In this document: piece by piece, positions 24,208 through 34,680 of the stretch
How positions within the stretch are numbered: the stretch's first letter is position 1
Layout of the letters: each line of letters starts with the position of its first letter
Assembly (NCBI GenBank): GCA_963921195.1
Contig: OY992536.1
Coordinates: forward strand, 241,526,023 to 241,590,022
DNA: 64,000 nt
Reading direction: 5' to 3'
DNA from: Pegoplata infirma
Lineage: Eukaryota > Arthropoda > Insecta > Diptera > Anthomyiidae
The notes under the pieces: generated by a model
The model's database searches: none
What the model was told of the DNA's origin: nothing
The model's input: only the letters and a program-made list of their open reading frames with translations
Program-made: the position numbers and the translations under genes

Positions 24208-24274
24208 ATTTTTTTGCATGTTGGAGGGTATAAAAGATTCGGCACAGCCGAATTTAATAACACTCTTTCTTGTT

Positions 24275-24438
24275 TTTTGTTATACTAAAAAAATTACATT
24301 CGTAAAAAAAAATTATTTGTATATAAAATGTTTTAAGGGTAGTGGAGGGTATTTATAAATTCGTATAGTTTTAATTTAACTCTATCATTTGTTTTGTATT
24401 GAGCTTAAATATTTATAACAATACACTTTAGGTTGCTT
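24275..24438. other. Spacer with a worn A-type 3' end
   Basis: 24344-24393 (GTGGAGGGTATTTATAAATT, then TTTAACTCTATCATTTGTT) is a degenerate A terminus on the plus strand. Confidence 0.5.
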
Positions 24439-25142
24439 CCCAGCAAAACTTTGGTAATGGGTAGTGATTATATAACACATTACCAGGTAATGTATATACC
24501 TTATTTGTAGCATTATTTTAGGATGTCTTACCAAACATTTGTTCCACAACGTATTATTTTAAAGTGAAAAATAATGCATTACTAATAATTTGCTACGTAA
24601 TGCATGATTATTAGAAAAATGTATTTCATATTTATTATTTCTAAACATTATATCATGGATGATTTATATTAGTTTGAAATAATGCATTATTTATAATTGG
24701 ATGCATAATGCATTACAATAACATAAAAAATAAATATTTTATAAAAAAATGCATAAGTTTAAACTAGAGATGGATTCACGACAGAAATTTGTTAATGACA
24801 CACACTCACCCAGGAGTATATTTTATCTCGCTTACAATCACGTGAGTAAATTTAATACAAAATTACTTTTTCACTACTCGTAACACCTTATATATTACGT
24901 TCTGGTATGCTATATTATATACCTTACTCGTAACCTATAAAATATCATATATTTTACACCTTACTCGTATTTTTTGTTATAAATTTATGACTTATTTTAT
25001 ACCTTACTGGTATTCTTTGTGATAATGTATATGCATTACTTTTAGTCTCATCGCCTGTTAAAATCATCAATGCTGCAATGTATAAAATAAGAGATCTTAT
25101 ACCTTATTTTATACCTTATATGGTAAGGTAAGTTTTGCTGGG
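24439..25142. mobile_element. CCCAGCAAAACTT-ended MITE, copy 1
   Basis: 704 bp, ends CCCAGCAAAACTT / AAGTTTTGCTGGG. Close relative of 40678-41407 over the full length (GGTAATGGGTAGTGATTATA; CATTACCAGGTAATGTATAT; TTGGATGCATAATGCATTAC). Flanked by TT on both sides. Interior rich in TTATACCTTA words; no coding. Confidence 0.8.
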
Positions 25143-25548
25143 TTAGGCTTAATTTAATTTAATTTAATTTAATTAAATCAAATTTAATTTCGTTGAATAA
25201 ATACTTTTTGTTAAAAAAATAAATTAGTTGATTATTTAACATTTTTTAAAGGCCATTAGCTGTTTTGTTTTGAATATTTAATAGTTCCAATTTTCCTCAT
25301 TTACCTTTTGAAATGCTTTAAGCAAACCGGATGTAATAAGGTAGCAAGTAAATAAGTAATTATATAAGATAATATAAAATGATTTTTGATATTCAATTTT
25401 CCATAACTTTTAAAGCTATGTAAAATCAACAAAAAAAATATTTAAAAAGTGAGCAATAAATCTTTAAAAGTTTAAACATAACACAAAACTGCACAAAGTA
25501 CACCATTTTGTCACTAGAAAAAGCCTTTATCCTTTATTCTTTCTTAAG
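25143..25548. other. AT-rich spacer with (TAATT)n stretch
   Basis: 25150-25195 is a short TTTAA/TAATT pentamer repeat; the remainder is unstructured. Confidence 0.5.
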
Positions 25549-26096
25549 CAGAGACCATAACTGTTATGAGATTTATTGAAAAAAGTCAAATATAACTGTT
25601 CAAAAATATTTTTTCAAATAAAAATTAAAAATAACAGTTTGAAATGATTTATATAAATATCTGTTCAAAACAACAGAAATAAAAAACTTTTATTTTTTAT
25701 AACTGTTATTTAAAACTCTTTGAGCCTTAAAAATCTCGAGTTATTAAAATAAAACAACAATAAACGCATGCAGAAGAATCCTTTTGATATCAAATACTTC
25801 AATCATTGATTTAAAGATATAAACTTTGATTGATTTTTTTTTAAATAACTGTTATAACAGTTATTTACTCAAATAAATATAAAATAAAAGTTATTTTAGA
25901 TTGTTTGAACAAAAAGTTTTTAATAACTGTTATTTTTTACTGTTATTGAAAAAATCAAAAAATAAATGTTATTGCAAATTTAAACACGGGCCATCTCTAA
26001 TATATTTTCATATATAAAATACTAAGTTTGGACAACATTCGTTTCATGATTTTTTTAAAACAAAAAGACACATATAACTGTTATATTTGGTCTCTG
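25549..26096. mobile_element. hAT-type MITE with perfect 8-bp target duplication
   Basis: 548 bp. Ends CAGAGACCA / TGGTCTCTG, duplication TTCTTAAG at 25541-25548 and 26097-26104. The interior repeats ATAACTGTTAT/ATAACAGTTAT in both orientations, the subterminal-repeat pattern of hAT elements. No transposase. Confidence 0.8.
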
Positions 26097-26104
26097 TTCT
26101 TAAG

Positions 26105-26939
26105 ATATTTTTCAAGCTTCACATAAACGGTTTTCAAATAGGCGCTAATTGTACTTTCTATAATTTATCATTGTGATTTGGTCTTATTTGTTAAATTGTA
26201 ATTAGCATTTGGCTTTAAAACACCTGGTATCATATGGATATTGTCAACATTCATATTTATCTTTTAAATAACTTTGTATTTATGTATATGTACTACTGTT
26301 TTCTTTTTAAAAATATTTAAGTAAATGTAATTGTTCTTTAACTCTTCTGCACTCAACGAAATTTAACCTCTTAATGAATGTCATGTATTAAAAATAAAAT
26401 AGGTTAGTATAACGTTTAAATCTAATGAAGTCTGCTTTTCAGCAAAAATGTGAAACTGCGTATGATTGATATTTAATTAATAAAAAAATATTGGGAATAT
26501 TAATCATACGCATGGATGTACATTAGATTGGTATCACTAGTTTATAATTTAAAAAAAAATGTGGTGACATAAGACATTTTGCATTGATTTTCCATGTAAA
26601 ATCTTACGATGAATCTAAAAATGAAGTCCAAAAAATTTAAAGCAGAAACGTTTTAAAGATATTGCTAACTTTTTAAATTTTTAAAAAAAGTGATTATACT
26701 TAAGTAAAAATATCTTCATAACAAATTGGTAGATTTCATTGTTTTTGGTTTTAAATTAATGGTAATTAAATGCTTTATCAATTCCACATACAATATTTTT
26801 CAATCTGATTATCGAAGCTATTAATGAATATATATATCGACAATTTTGGTTCAATTAATGTTCGAAATTCGGGGAAAAAGTTATTTCTATTGAACATTTC
26901 AGACAGAAAAACATATTTTATAATAATTTTTTCTCTTTA
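26105..26939. other. AT-rich spacer, no feature seen
   Basis: No inverted ends, tandem repeat or coding frame that I could support. Confidence 0.45.
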
Positions 26940-27825
26940 CACTCAAAAAAAAAAACTGTAATGTTAGCAAAAAAAGCTTGTAAACCTACAAGAAAATTTG
27001 CTGATTTTGAACCCACAATTTTTTTGCTAAAGTTAGAAAAAATGTTTTGCCAATAATTAGTTAACTAAATATTTTTTTTTTGAACTTAGTTTATACACAT
27101 CTGAGGACCCCATTGGGTTCGGACCCGATAGGTCCAGACCCCGATGGGCCTAGACCTAGTTGGGTTCCTTAAAAATCGTCATAGTTTTTGATCCAAAATT
27201 TGTGTCCGTTTCGCTCTACCTTGCTTAGTTTTTGAGATACGTGATTATAGGGGACCACTGGGGTCTTGAGAATTAAAAAACTCGATAACTTCAAAAATAT
27301 TACTCGGAGAGCTTTTGACTATTTTTCGGTCTTGTTCTACGTGTTGAGAGCTACAAAAACGCGTTCGGACTTTTTGTTGTGTCGGCAATATTTACCGAGA
27401 TATGAGCATTTTAAAATTTTCGGGAATGCTAACTTTTTTGGATCCAAAGTTAGGGCCCATTAGGGTCCACACATGTGAAGAGGACCAGCGATACTATGGA
27501 GGCTCTAAGAACAAAATTGGCCTCCATTTTGCTCTATCTGGCTTAGTTTCCGAGATAGCGCCATTTTAAGTTTTCTGAAAATAAAAAAAAATTTACCATT
27601 TATTTTGCTAATATTAGCAAAATATCTTGTAAAAATGTTGTCAACTCAATTTCAAATTTAGCAAAATAAATTAGTTCAAAGTTTGTTTAAAATTGCTAAT
27701 GTGCTAAATGAAGTTTACAAGAATTTTTTGCTAACATGCTAATCTCAACTAAAAATTTGCTAAAAGTTAGCTAACTAGCGTTAGCAAAAAAAATTAGTAA
27801 ATCTACTAACGTATTTTTTTGAGTG
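26940..27825. mobile_element. CACTCAAAAA-ended element, ~0.9 kb
   Basis: Bounded by CACTCAAAAAAAAAA and TTTTTTTGAGTG, with TA on both sides (26938-26939, 27826-27827). Outer parts repeat TTAGCAAAAAAA words. The centre (27090-27580) is more GC-rich and holds two related blocks with GCTCTACCTTGCTTAGTTTT and GCTCTATCTGGCTTAGTTTC. The 27266-27463 ORF has no recognisable motif. Confidence 0.6.
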
Positions 27826-27827
27826 TA

Positions 27828-29087
27828 CGGATCAAGTCTGATCTATTACGAAGAAAACTCGTGGTCTTTTTAAAAAATATCCGTTAAAACATGTAAAAGT
27901 TACGTTCATTTGAGTGAAAAGACAGAAATTCCGTTTTTTATAAATACAGTTATATTTGTGTGTTTTTACATTTGGCACACCCGAAGTAAACAAATCACGG
28001 CTGGTCTAAACAAACTGTAACATCAAAGTGCGACCACCATATTTTTTTCTGAATATGTATTTGGAAGGTCTAAGAAAAATTAAAATATTCAATCAAGCAA
28101 TTTTTTTGAAAAAATCGTGGTTGAATTGCAAAAATTTTCAATTTTTAAAATTTCTCGAAGACTATGAGAGATATGACGACGATAGCAGCAACAGCAACGC
28201 ACTTGCTTATAAGAATTTTTGTACTGTCCCTGAGGATGTTATTTAATTAATAACGAAATATTGGTGGAATGAAATAAAGAAGATTTTTAAATAAAAGAAA
28301 GACCTCGAGCTTGATTATTTACTATTAATTATTACAAGAAAAGTTTTTTCACTTGTTTTTTTTCCAATAATTCCTGGTTATTTTACAAGCTTTTTACCAA
28401 TAATTTTGTAATTTTACAATCTTTTTGCCAATAAAACTGTAAATCTATAATTTTTTTGACGCGATAAAACTTACAAGGAGGTTTCGTGACTTTACTAGAT
28501 TTTTGCTACCTCCGATTTTACGAGAACTCCTAGTAAAATTATGAGCTTTTTTTGTAATTTTACAAGATTTTTACCAATAAAATTGTGAATTTACAACTTT
28601 TTTTGGCGAAATAAAACTGACAAAGGATTCTCGTAAATTTACTAGATTTTTTTTTGTAAATGTCCTTGGAAATTTGTAAAATTACAAAAAAAACTGTAAA
28701 ATTACAAAAAAAAAGAAATGTACATTTCGATCGAAAATTATTTGTTAAAAATCAAGGAAAACTGTGAAATATTGATAAAATTTGATTACTAGACTTTTTC
28801 TAGTAATTTGACAAGGATTTTTTTCAGTATATAGAAATGTATAATGTCCAAAATTGGTCATTTCACATCGACAAAAAGGGGTTAAAAATGCCTGATTTCT
28901 CAAAAAATTAAAGATATTATGTTTAATACTTTGTATTGTCCAATAGAGAAAAAATTTGACAATATGTATGTATTTGCTAAATTATTATTGAAAAACACAC
29001 TTTCTTTCGGAACCGCTGAAATTATATCACTACCCACGCCAAATGAAAATAAGCTGGACTATAATATCTGTTATTTTGTATTAATAT
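27828..29087. other. AT-rich region with one unexplained ORF
   Basis: 28300-28830 repeats ACAAGNTTTTTACCAATAA-type words, like other (TTTACAA)n stretches in the window. The ORF 28028-28246 (72 codons) ends FLEDYERYDDDSSNSNALAY and then NFCTVPEDVI. Its acidic/serine composition is less AT-driven than its neighbours, but I recognise no domain. Confidence 0.35.
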
Positions 29088-29413
29088 ATATGGGGGTTTT
29101 CGCCTCAAGTGACACAAATTTTGAAACCGATGTCTTCCAATCGGGATAAAAATGGGCTAATTTTGTCAAAAAAAAAAATTCAGAAAAGTTTTGGATTTTA
29201 AAAAAATAAAATTTTTTATATAATTTTTTTCGATAGACTGAGGAAATGACTATCTAACACTCTTTTTACAAATTTTCAGAGAGTCCTTTACCGATCTCGC
29301 TGAACAATTGTGTCCAAACTACTGTACAGTAGGACTAACCTTGGTGCAAATTTTATCCCGATTGGAAGACATCGGTTTCAAAAGTTGTGTCACTTGAGGC
29401 GAAACCCCCATAT
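29088..29413. mobile_element. Palindromic MITE, ~75-bp inverted ends
   Basis: ATATGGGGGTTTTCGCCTCA, AGTGACACAAATTTTGAAAC, CGATGTCTTCCAATCGGGAT at the left are mirrored at 29340-29413. One arm's sequence occurs alone at 10160-10255. Confidence 0.7.
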
Positions 29414-29437
29414 GTGTTTAATAAGATTATAATATAC

Positions 29438-31357
29438 TAGCAGGCCCGCCCGGAACTTCGCCCGCGGTAATATTAAATTCCTGATTAAAGGAGGATCAGG
29501 ATAAGAGTCTCCATTTCTAAAATTCTTACCTTCATAATTTTATTTAAGTGAATTTTTATCGTTCATAAAAACTATTTAGAATAAACAATAAAATATAAAC
29601 AGCCCCGTTTAGCTCGGAAACATGTTCGTTTCGGTAAATAATGTTCTTGCAAATTTTCGAGCCCTTATATCGTAATTATTGAAACCTTTTCATTCCCCGT
29701 TTCACTCCATTTCGTTCCCCGTTTCACTCCATTTTGTTCCCCGTTCTATTCCATTTCGTTTCCAATTCTATTCATTTGTTCCCCATTTTATTTAGTTTTG
29801 TTCTGAATTCCAATTCATTTCGTTCCATGTAGGCTTCATTTAAAAAAAAAAAAGTTCCACATTACAATAATTTACCCTTATCCCTATTAAAATCTAAATT
29901 TCCAGAAGGTACTTTTCCAGAATGATTTTTTGGGCTGGAGGATCCAACATTTCAAGTTATTATAACCTACTTTTCAGGAGATAGAAAAAGTTTCATAGTT
30001 CACGTATTTGACCCAGTACAATAGGAATTTCCAAAAAGGACATTTTTCAGAATGTTTTGAAATTAGATGAGTAGTTTTGTAGATTTTAAAATTTAACGTC
30101 GCTTGACCCAAAGTGATCTTTAAAATGGGCGTGGTCAATGAAACCTACCCTAACTCACCCTGAAAGAAAATTCTAAATATTGGTGAAAACATTTTTGAAA
30201 TCTCATAATAAGTTTCGTATATTTAAAAATTTTACATAGATGAACCGTAGCCTATGTCTAACCTGATGGAGCATTCTTAATATTGGAGAAAACATTTTTT
30301 AAATGAGTAGTTCCGGATATTTTGAAATTTTACTTTTTTTGGGCAAAGGTGGGCGTAGAAGTAGGCTAACCCATGTCCACCCTGAAGCACCATTCTTAAT
30401 ATATGTATATTGGTGATAACATTTTTTAAATCGGATGAGTAGTTTGATCATATTTAAATTTTACGTTTTTCTTGCCAAATGTGGGCGTGGTAAATTAAAT
30501 CTAGAATATTTCCACTCTGAAGGACCAAGTATTGGTGAAAACATTTTGGAAATCGGATGAAAATTTTTGGAGATTTTTAAATTTTAGTTTTTTGCCAAAA
30601 AGTGGGCGTATAAGTGGGCGTGGTCGAAAAATCCTAGCTTATGTCCACCCTGGAGGAACACTCTAAATATTGGTGAAAACATTTTTGAATTTGGATGAGA
30701 TGTTTAACAGATATTTAAATTTTAAGACTTTAGGCCAGAAGTGGGCGTAGAAATGGGCGTGGTCGATGAAACCCAGCATATATATTCACTATGAAGGACC
30801 ATTCCAAGCATGTATTGGTGAAAAAAAATTTTAAATCGATTCAGTATTTGTGGAGATTTTAAAATTTTACGTTTTTTGGCTAAAAGTGGGCGTAGAAGTG
30901 GGTCGATGAAGATGGTCGATGAAACCTAGCCTAAGTCAACCCTGGAAGAATACTCTAAATATTGCTGAAAACTTTTTTGAAATCGGATGAGAAGTTTCAT
31001 AGATATTTAAATTTTAAGTTTTTTACCAAAAGTGGGCGTAGATGTGGGCGTGGTCGATGAAACCCAGCATATGTCCACCATGAAGGACAATTCCAAGTAT
31101 GTATTGGTGAAAAAAATTTTGAAATCGGATCAGTAGTTTTGGAGATTTTTCAATTTTACGTTTTTTGGCCAAAAGTGGGCGTAGAAGTGGGCGTGGTCGA
31201 TGAAACCTAGCCTATATCCATCCTGGAGGAACACTTTAAATATTGCTGAAAACATTTTTGAAATCGGATAAGTGGTTCCGGAGATTACCCTCTACAAACA
31301 AACAAACAAACAAAAAAACAAACATACAAACATTACCTCTTTATAATATTAGTATAG
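29438..31357 (+). mobile_element. G-family repeat element, copy 3 (complete)
   Basis: Starts TACTAGCAGGCCCGCCCGGA and ends CATTACCTCTTTATAATATT then AGTATAGAA. It contains a CATTTCGTTCCCC-type minisatellite (29690-29835) and two units like those at 1-540 (TTTCCAGAAGGTACTTTTCC, TTTCAGGAGATAGAAAAAGT). About eight ~145-bp units follow, carrying GTGGGCGTAGAAGTGGGCGT and GGTCGATGAAACCTAGCC. The ACTAGC(A/T)GRCCCG start and TATAATATTAGTATAGA end are widespread in insect genomes by recall; the superfamily is left open. Confidence 0.65.
29690..29835. repeat. ~25-bp degenerate minisatellite in G copy 3
   Basis: Five to six imperfect copies of CATTTCGTTCCCCGTTTCAC plus about five bases. Confidence 0.7.
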
Positions 31358-31422
31358 AAAATGCCGAACACAGTCGGCAAATTACACTTACATAACACGA
31401 ATGTGAACAAAACTCACAACTA

Positions 31423-31650
31423 ACAAGGGAAGTATCTCAACCGAAGTATCTGAACCGATTTGCCTAAAACTTAGAATATATATAAAAGAGACGACTTTAA
31501 GGTCTCGGCTTATTGGCCATATTTGTGTTTAAAAGTTTCGTTGTCCCCTTATTAACAATGTGGACCTTCGGGAAAATTTAGATAACTTCCGAGCTAACAG
31601 GAATATCGTCTAGACCAAAAATACGTGTCGACTTAAATTTAGTAAATATT
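31423..31650 (-). mobile_element. E-family repeat fragment
   Basis: ACAAGGGAAGTATCTCAACC, then GAGACGACTTTAAGGTCTCG and TACGTGTCGACTTAAATTTA. The same series occurs in reverse at 42460-42715 and partly at 47580-47668. Unclassified. Confidence 0.55.
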
Positions 31651-31660
31651 ATTTCGTATT

Positions 31661-32046
31661 CATTCGCTCAAAAAAACCTTGTAAAGTTACCAAAATATCT
31701 CGTGGTTTTGCGAGGCTATTCTCGTAAATAGGATGTAGGTAAAATTCTCGTAAAATTACGAGGATTTCCTCGTAATTTTGAACGTGCCAAAAATTGGTAA
31801 AATAAACAATTTTATTGGTAAAAATATTCTTTTAAAACCGCAAAAATAAAAAAAATGGTAAACTTACAAAAAAAAAAATGGTAAATTTACAAACCAAAAT
31901 GGTAAATTTACAAATAAAAAAAAAATAGTTATTTAAAAAAAAAAAATTAATTTACCAAAAAATTGTTTAAATTTTGCAATTTTTTGGTAGTGATAATTTT
32001 AAAGCCACAAAAATTATAAAAAAAATGGTAAATTTAATGGCGTTTT
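31661..32046. other. AT-rich, TTTACAA-repeat spacer
   Basis: Repeated ATGGTAAATTTACAAA words, no coding. Confidence 0.5.
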
Positions 32047-32428
32047 CTTTTCTGGAAAAAAATGTTGCACTTTCTGCACTTTTTTTTCTTTAATGACTCA
32101 TTGTGGACAGTAATAAACAGTAAGTATAGACATATTTGGTACCAAAGGAAAGGTATTTTCGAGTTATATCTAACTGTTCATAATAAAATGTCGAAACACG
32201 CTTATTTTATTGAAAAAAATTTCAAAAACCCATAAATTTTTACATTTATCGGATCAGTTTAAAAACTGAGTATTGTTTTCAAATGCTTGATATAGCATTT
32301 TATAGTCCTTATAAATACCTTTCTTTTGGTACCAAATACGTCTATATTTAATGTACATAACTGTGCACAAAGAGTCATTAAAGAAAAAAAAGTGCAGAAA
32401 ATGCAACATTTTTTTCCAGAAAAGTAAA
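32047..32428. mobile_element. Palindromic MITE, ~110-bp arms
   Basis: TTTTCTGGAAAAAAATGTTG, CACTTTCTGCACTTTTTTTT, CTTTAATGACTC and ATTTGGTACCAAAGGAAAGG at the left are mirrored at the right. The 32254-32472 minus-strand ORF is incidental. Confidence 0.7.
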
Positions 32429-34620
32429 GTGGGAAATATATTAAAAAAAAAAAATGGTAGATTTACAAACAATAATTGTAAATTTACAAAAAAAATTGTT
32501 TAAAATTTACTAATAAAAAAGTAATAATAACTTTGTTTTAAAAATACTTTTTTTTACGGAACTTAAAAAAATTTTTCTAAGGTATTGTTAATGAATTTTT
32601 GTATTCCAAAATTGTTTTTTCCCTAAAAACATTTGTTTGTAATGAAACTTTTTGTCTGGGACAGGGTCGCCAGTTTTTTTTTACCTCGAATCCCCAATTT
32701 AAAATTTGTCAACCCCAAAAATCCCCAATTTTTTTTTTAACTCATTTTATTTATAGTAAAAATTTTTATTTACAAAAAATAACATTAAAAAAATAAAAAT
32801 AAAATAACAAAACAATTTGTACTGAGTTGGGTTTAAATTCAAATTTTGCACTAAAAAATAATTATTTGAAGTATTTTATATAAGAAAAAGGAACATAGTA
32901 GAAAAATACTTTAAATTTATGTGCCAAAATTTATTATATCAAAAACTTCGGAATCAAAATCTTCCGATTCTTCTGCTTCGGCTATCTTTTTGTACATATT
33001 TTTTGTATTAAAAAGTTTTAACATTTTAGGAGGTGGAGTAAACTTTTCGCAGCAAATGGAATTATTTTTAAATTACGTATTTATTCTAACAAGACTTTCT
33101 AATACCTCATATTGGATTTTGTTACGTATTTTAGTTTTAACGGTATTCATTATCGAAAAAACTCTTTCCACGCATGCGTTACTTGTTGGTACACACAAAA
33201 TATTTAGTACCAGCTCAGCCAACTCCTTAAACGGTTTTGACCTAGCTGCATCTTCATAAGAAAAAAATGTTCGTCCAAAATAAACTTAAGTTGGTAGTCA
33301 CGTCTTCGCCAAAATAATCATTCCACTTCACAAATGGCATTTTTCTCCACTGCGATTCATATATATCCCGTGATATATATGTCTTTATCACCGGTTTCAA
33401 TATCATTGCAATTGAATTGAAATTTGGTTGCCCCACAGAATTACAGCATACTTTTGGAGAAAAATGCTTATAAGTTTTAAAAAAATTTAGATTTGGCGGA
33501 AGCAATAAATTTTTAAGATATAAAAAGCAAGTCTTCCTGGTATTTAAACATTGTGGTTGAACTTTTATTTCTTCTTCAAAGTCGTATCCTAAATCCATTG
33601 CTTCCAAAGAAAAGTAAGCATATTCATTCTCCATGGCCTCTTTAAATTTATCCACATCAGCTTCATCTTTTAACTTAGCTATTACAGCTGGTTTTAAAAT
33701 TCTTGATGCTAGAGAAAGTAAACTTATATGGAGTTTGTCGTAAATGCTACTAGCGTCCATTTTGTCGCTTTGAAAATCAAAATTTAACCTATTCATTTCA
33801 TTTAAAATAGGAGCCATAAATATTAAGTATAGTCTATTTTCTTCATTGCACATCAAACTATAAATTATCTGGGCTGTTCTTTCGGCCTCTGCTGTTGCTG
33901 TTATTGAAAAATGGTACTTTAGTTCGACCCATTGTTCAAGCACTCTTTTAACAGCTAAACCATATGAAAGCCACCTGGTCGAAGATATTTGAACTAGTTG
34001 TTTAAATTTTATGGAATCAAATCTAGTATTGATTAAATCAAATACGCGTTTATATTTAATAGTTCTGAGAGGGCTATTACTAAAGTAGTTAAAAATTTCC
34101 CTAACTAAAAACTCAACTTCGGAGGGAAATACTTTAAATGCCTATGAGCAGCATAAATGCAGAGAATGGCAAGTACACTTTATAAGTATTATATCAGGAT
34201 TGTCCGTTTTTAAATAGGTCCGCATAAATTATTTGCACCATCTGTACCTATTGCTAAAATATTCTTCCGATCAAGTCCTACATTTTTTAAATAATTGACA
34301 AGCCCTTCATACAATTTCTCAGCTGTCGCCTCTTCTACAAGAAATAATCCCAAAAAATCTGTTACGATTTCGTATTTCTTGACGTTAAAATACCGGATGC
34401 AAATACTCATCCATTTATTCCGAGAGATGTCTGTAGACTCGTCCACAATCAATGAGTACTTAGAGCTGCTAATCTCATTGACTAAATTGGTAAGAAGAAC
34501 AGGACCAACTACATATTTTATAATAGCCGAACATTTTGTTCGATGCAGCCGTAATTTTTCAAATTCCTTTGTTCCAAATGACTTAAGCATCTCAGACAGA
34601 TGATCCACAGATGATATTGA

Positions 34621-34625
<5 letters not shown>

Positions 34626-34665
<40 letters not shown>
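34626..34665. repeat. (TA)n tail of the RTE LINE
   Basis: About 20 TA units immediately after the LINE 3' UTR and adjoining the target duplication; this is the element's own 3' tail. Confidence 0.85.
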
Positions 34666-34668
<3 letters not shown>

Positions 34669-34680
34669 TTCCTTTAGTTC

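Larger units (their letters stand above)
20538..24274 (+). mobile_element. B-family Helentron-like element with giant GTCC/GTCT core
   Basis: Complete copy: 5' ATACCCTCCAACTACAGTAT; the common segment GTCTAGGACCCCATAAAGTA; an expanded tetranucleotide core (20673-22755); the B body (CGATACAGTCCAAAATAAAA; GGGGGGAAAAAGTTCCCCC); and the 3' end GGAGGGTATAAAAGATTCGG, CACAGCCGAA, CTTGTT at 24274. An A element sits inside at 23214-24207, splitting the 3' tail. No coding. Confidence 0.75.

Noticed and set aside
32921..33259. Plus-strand 112-codon ORF
   Set aside because: The minus strand here encodes the hAT dimerisation domain (SNACVERVFSIMN), so the plus frame is antisense.
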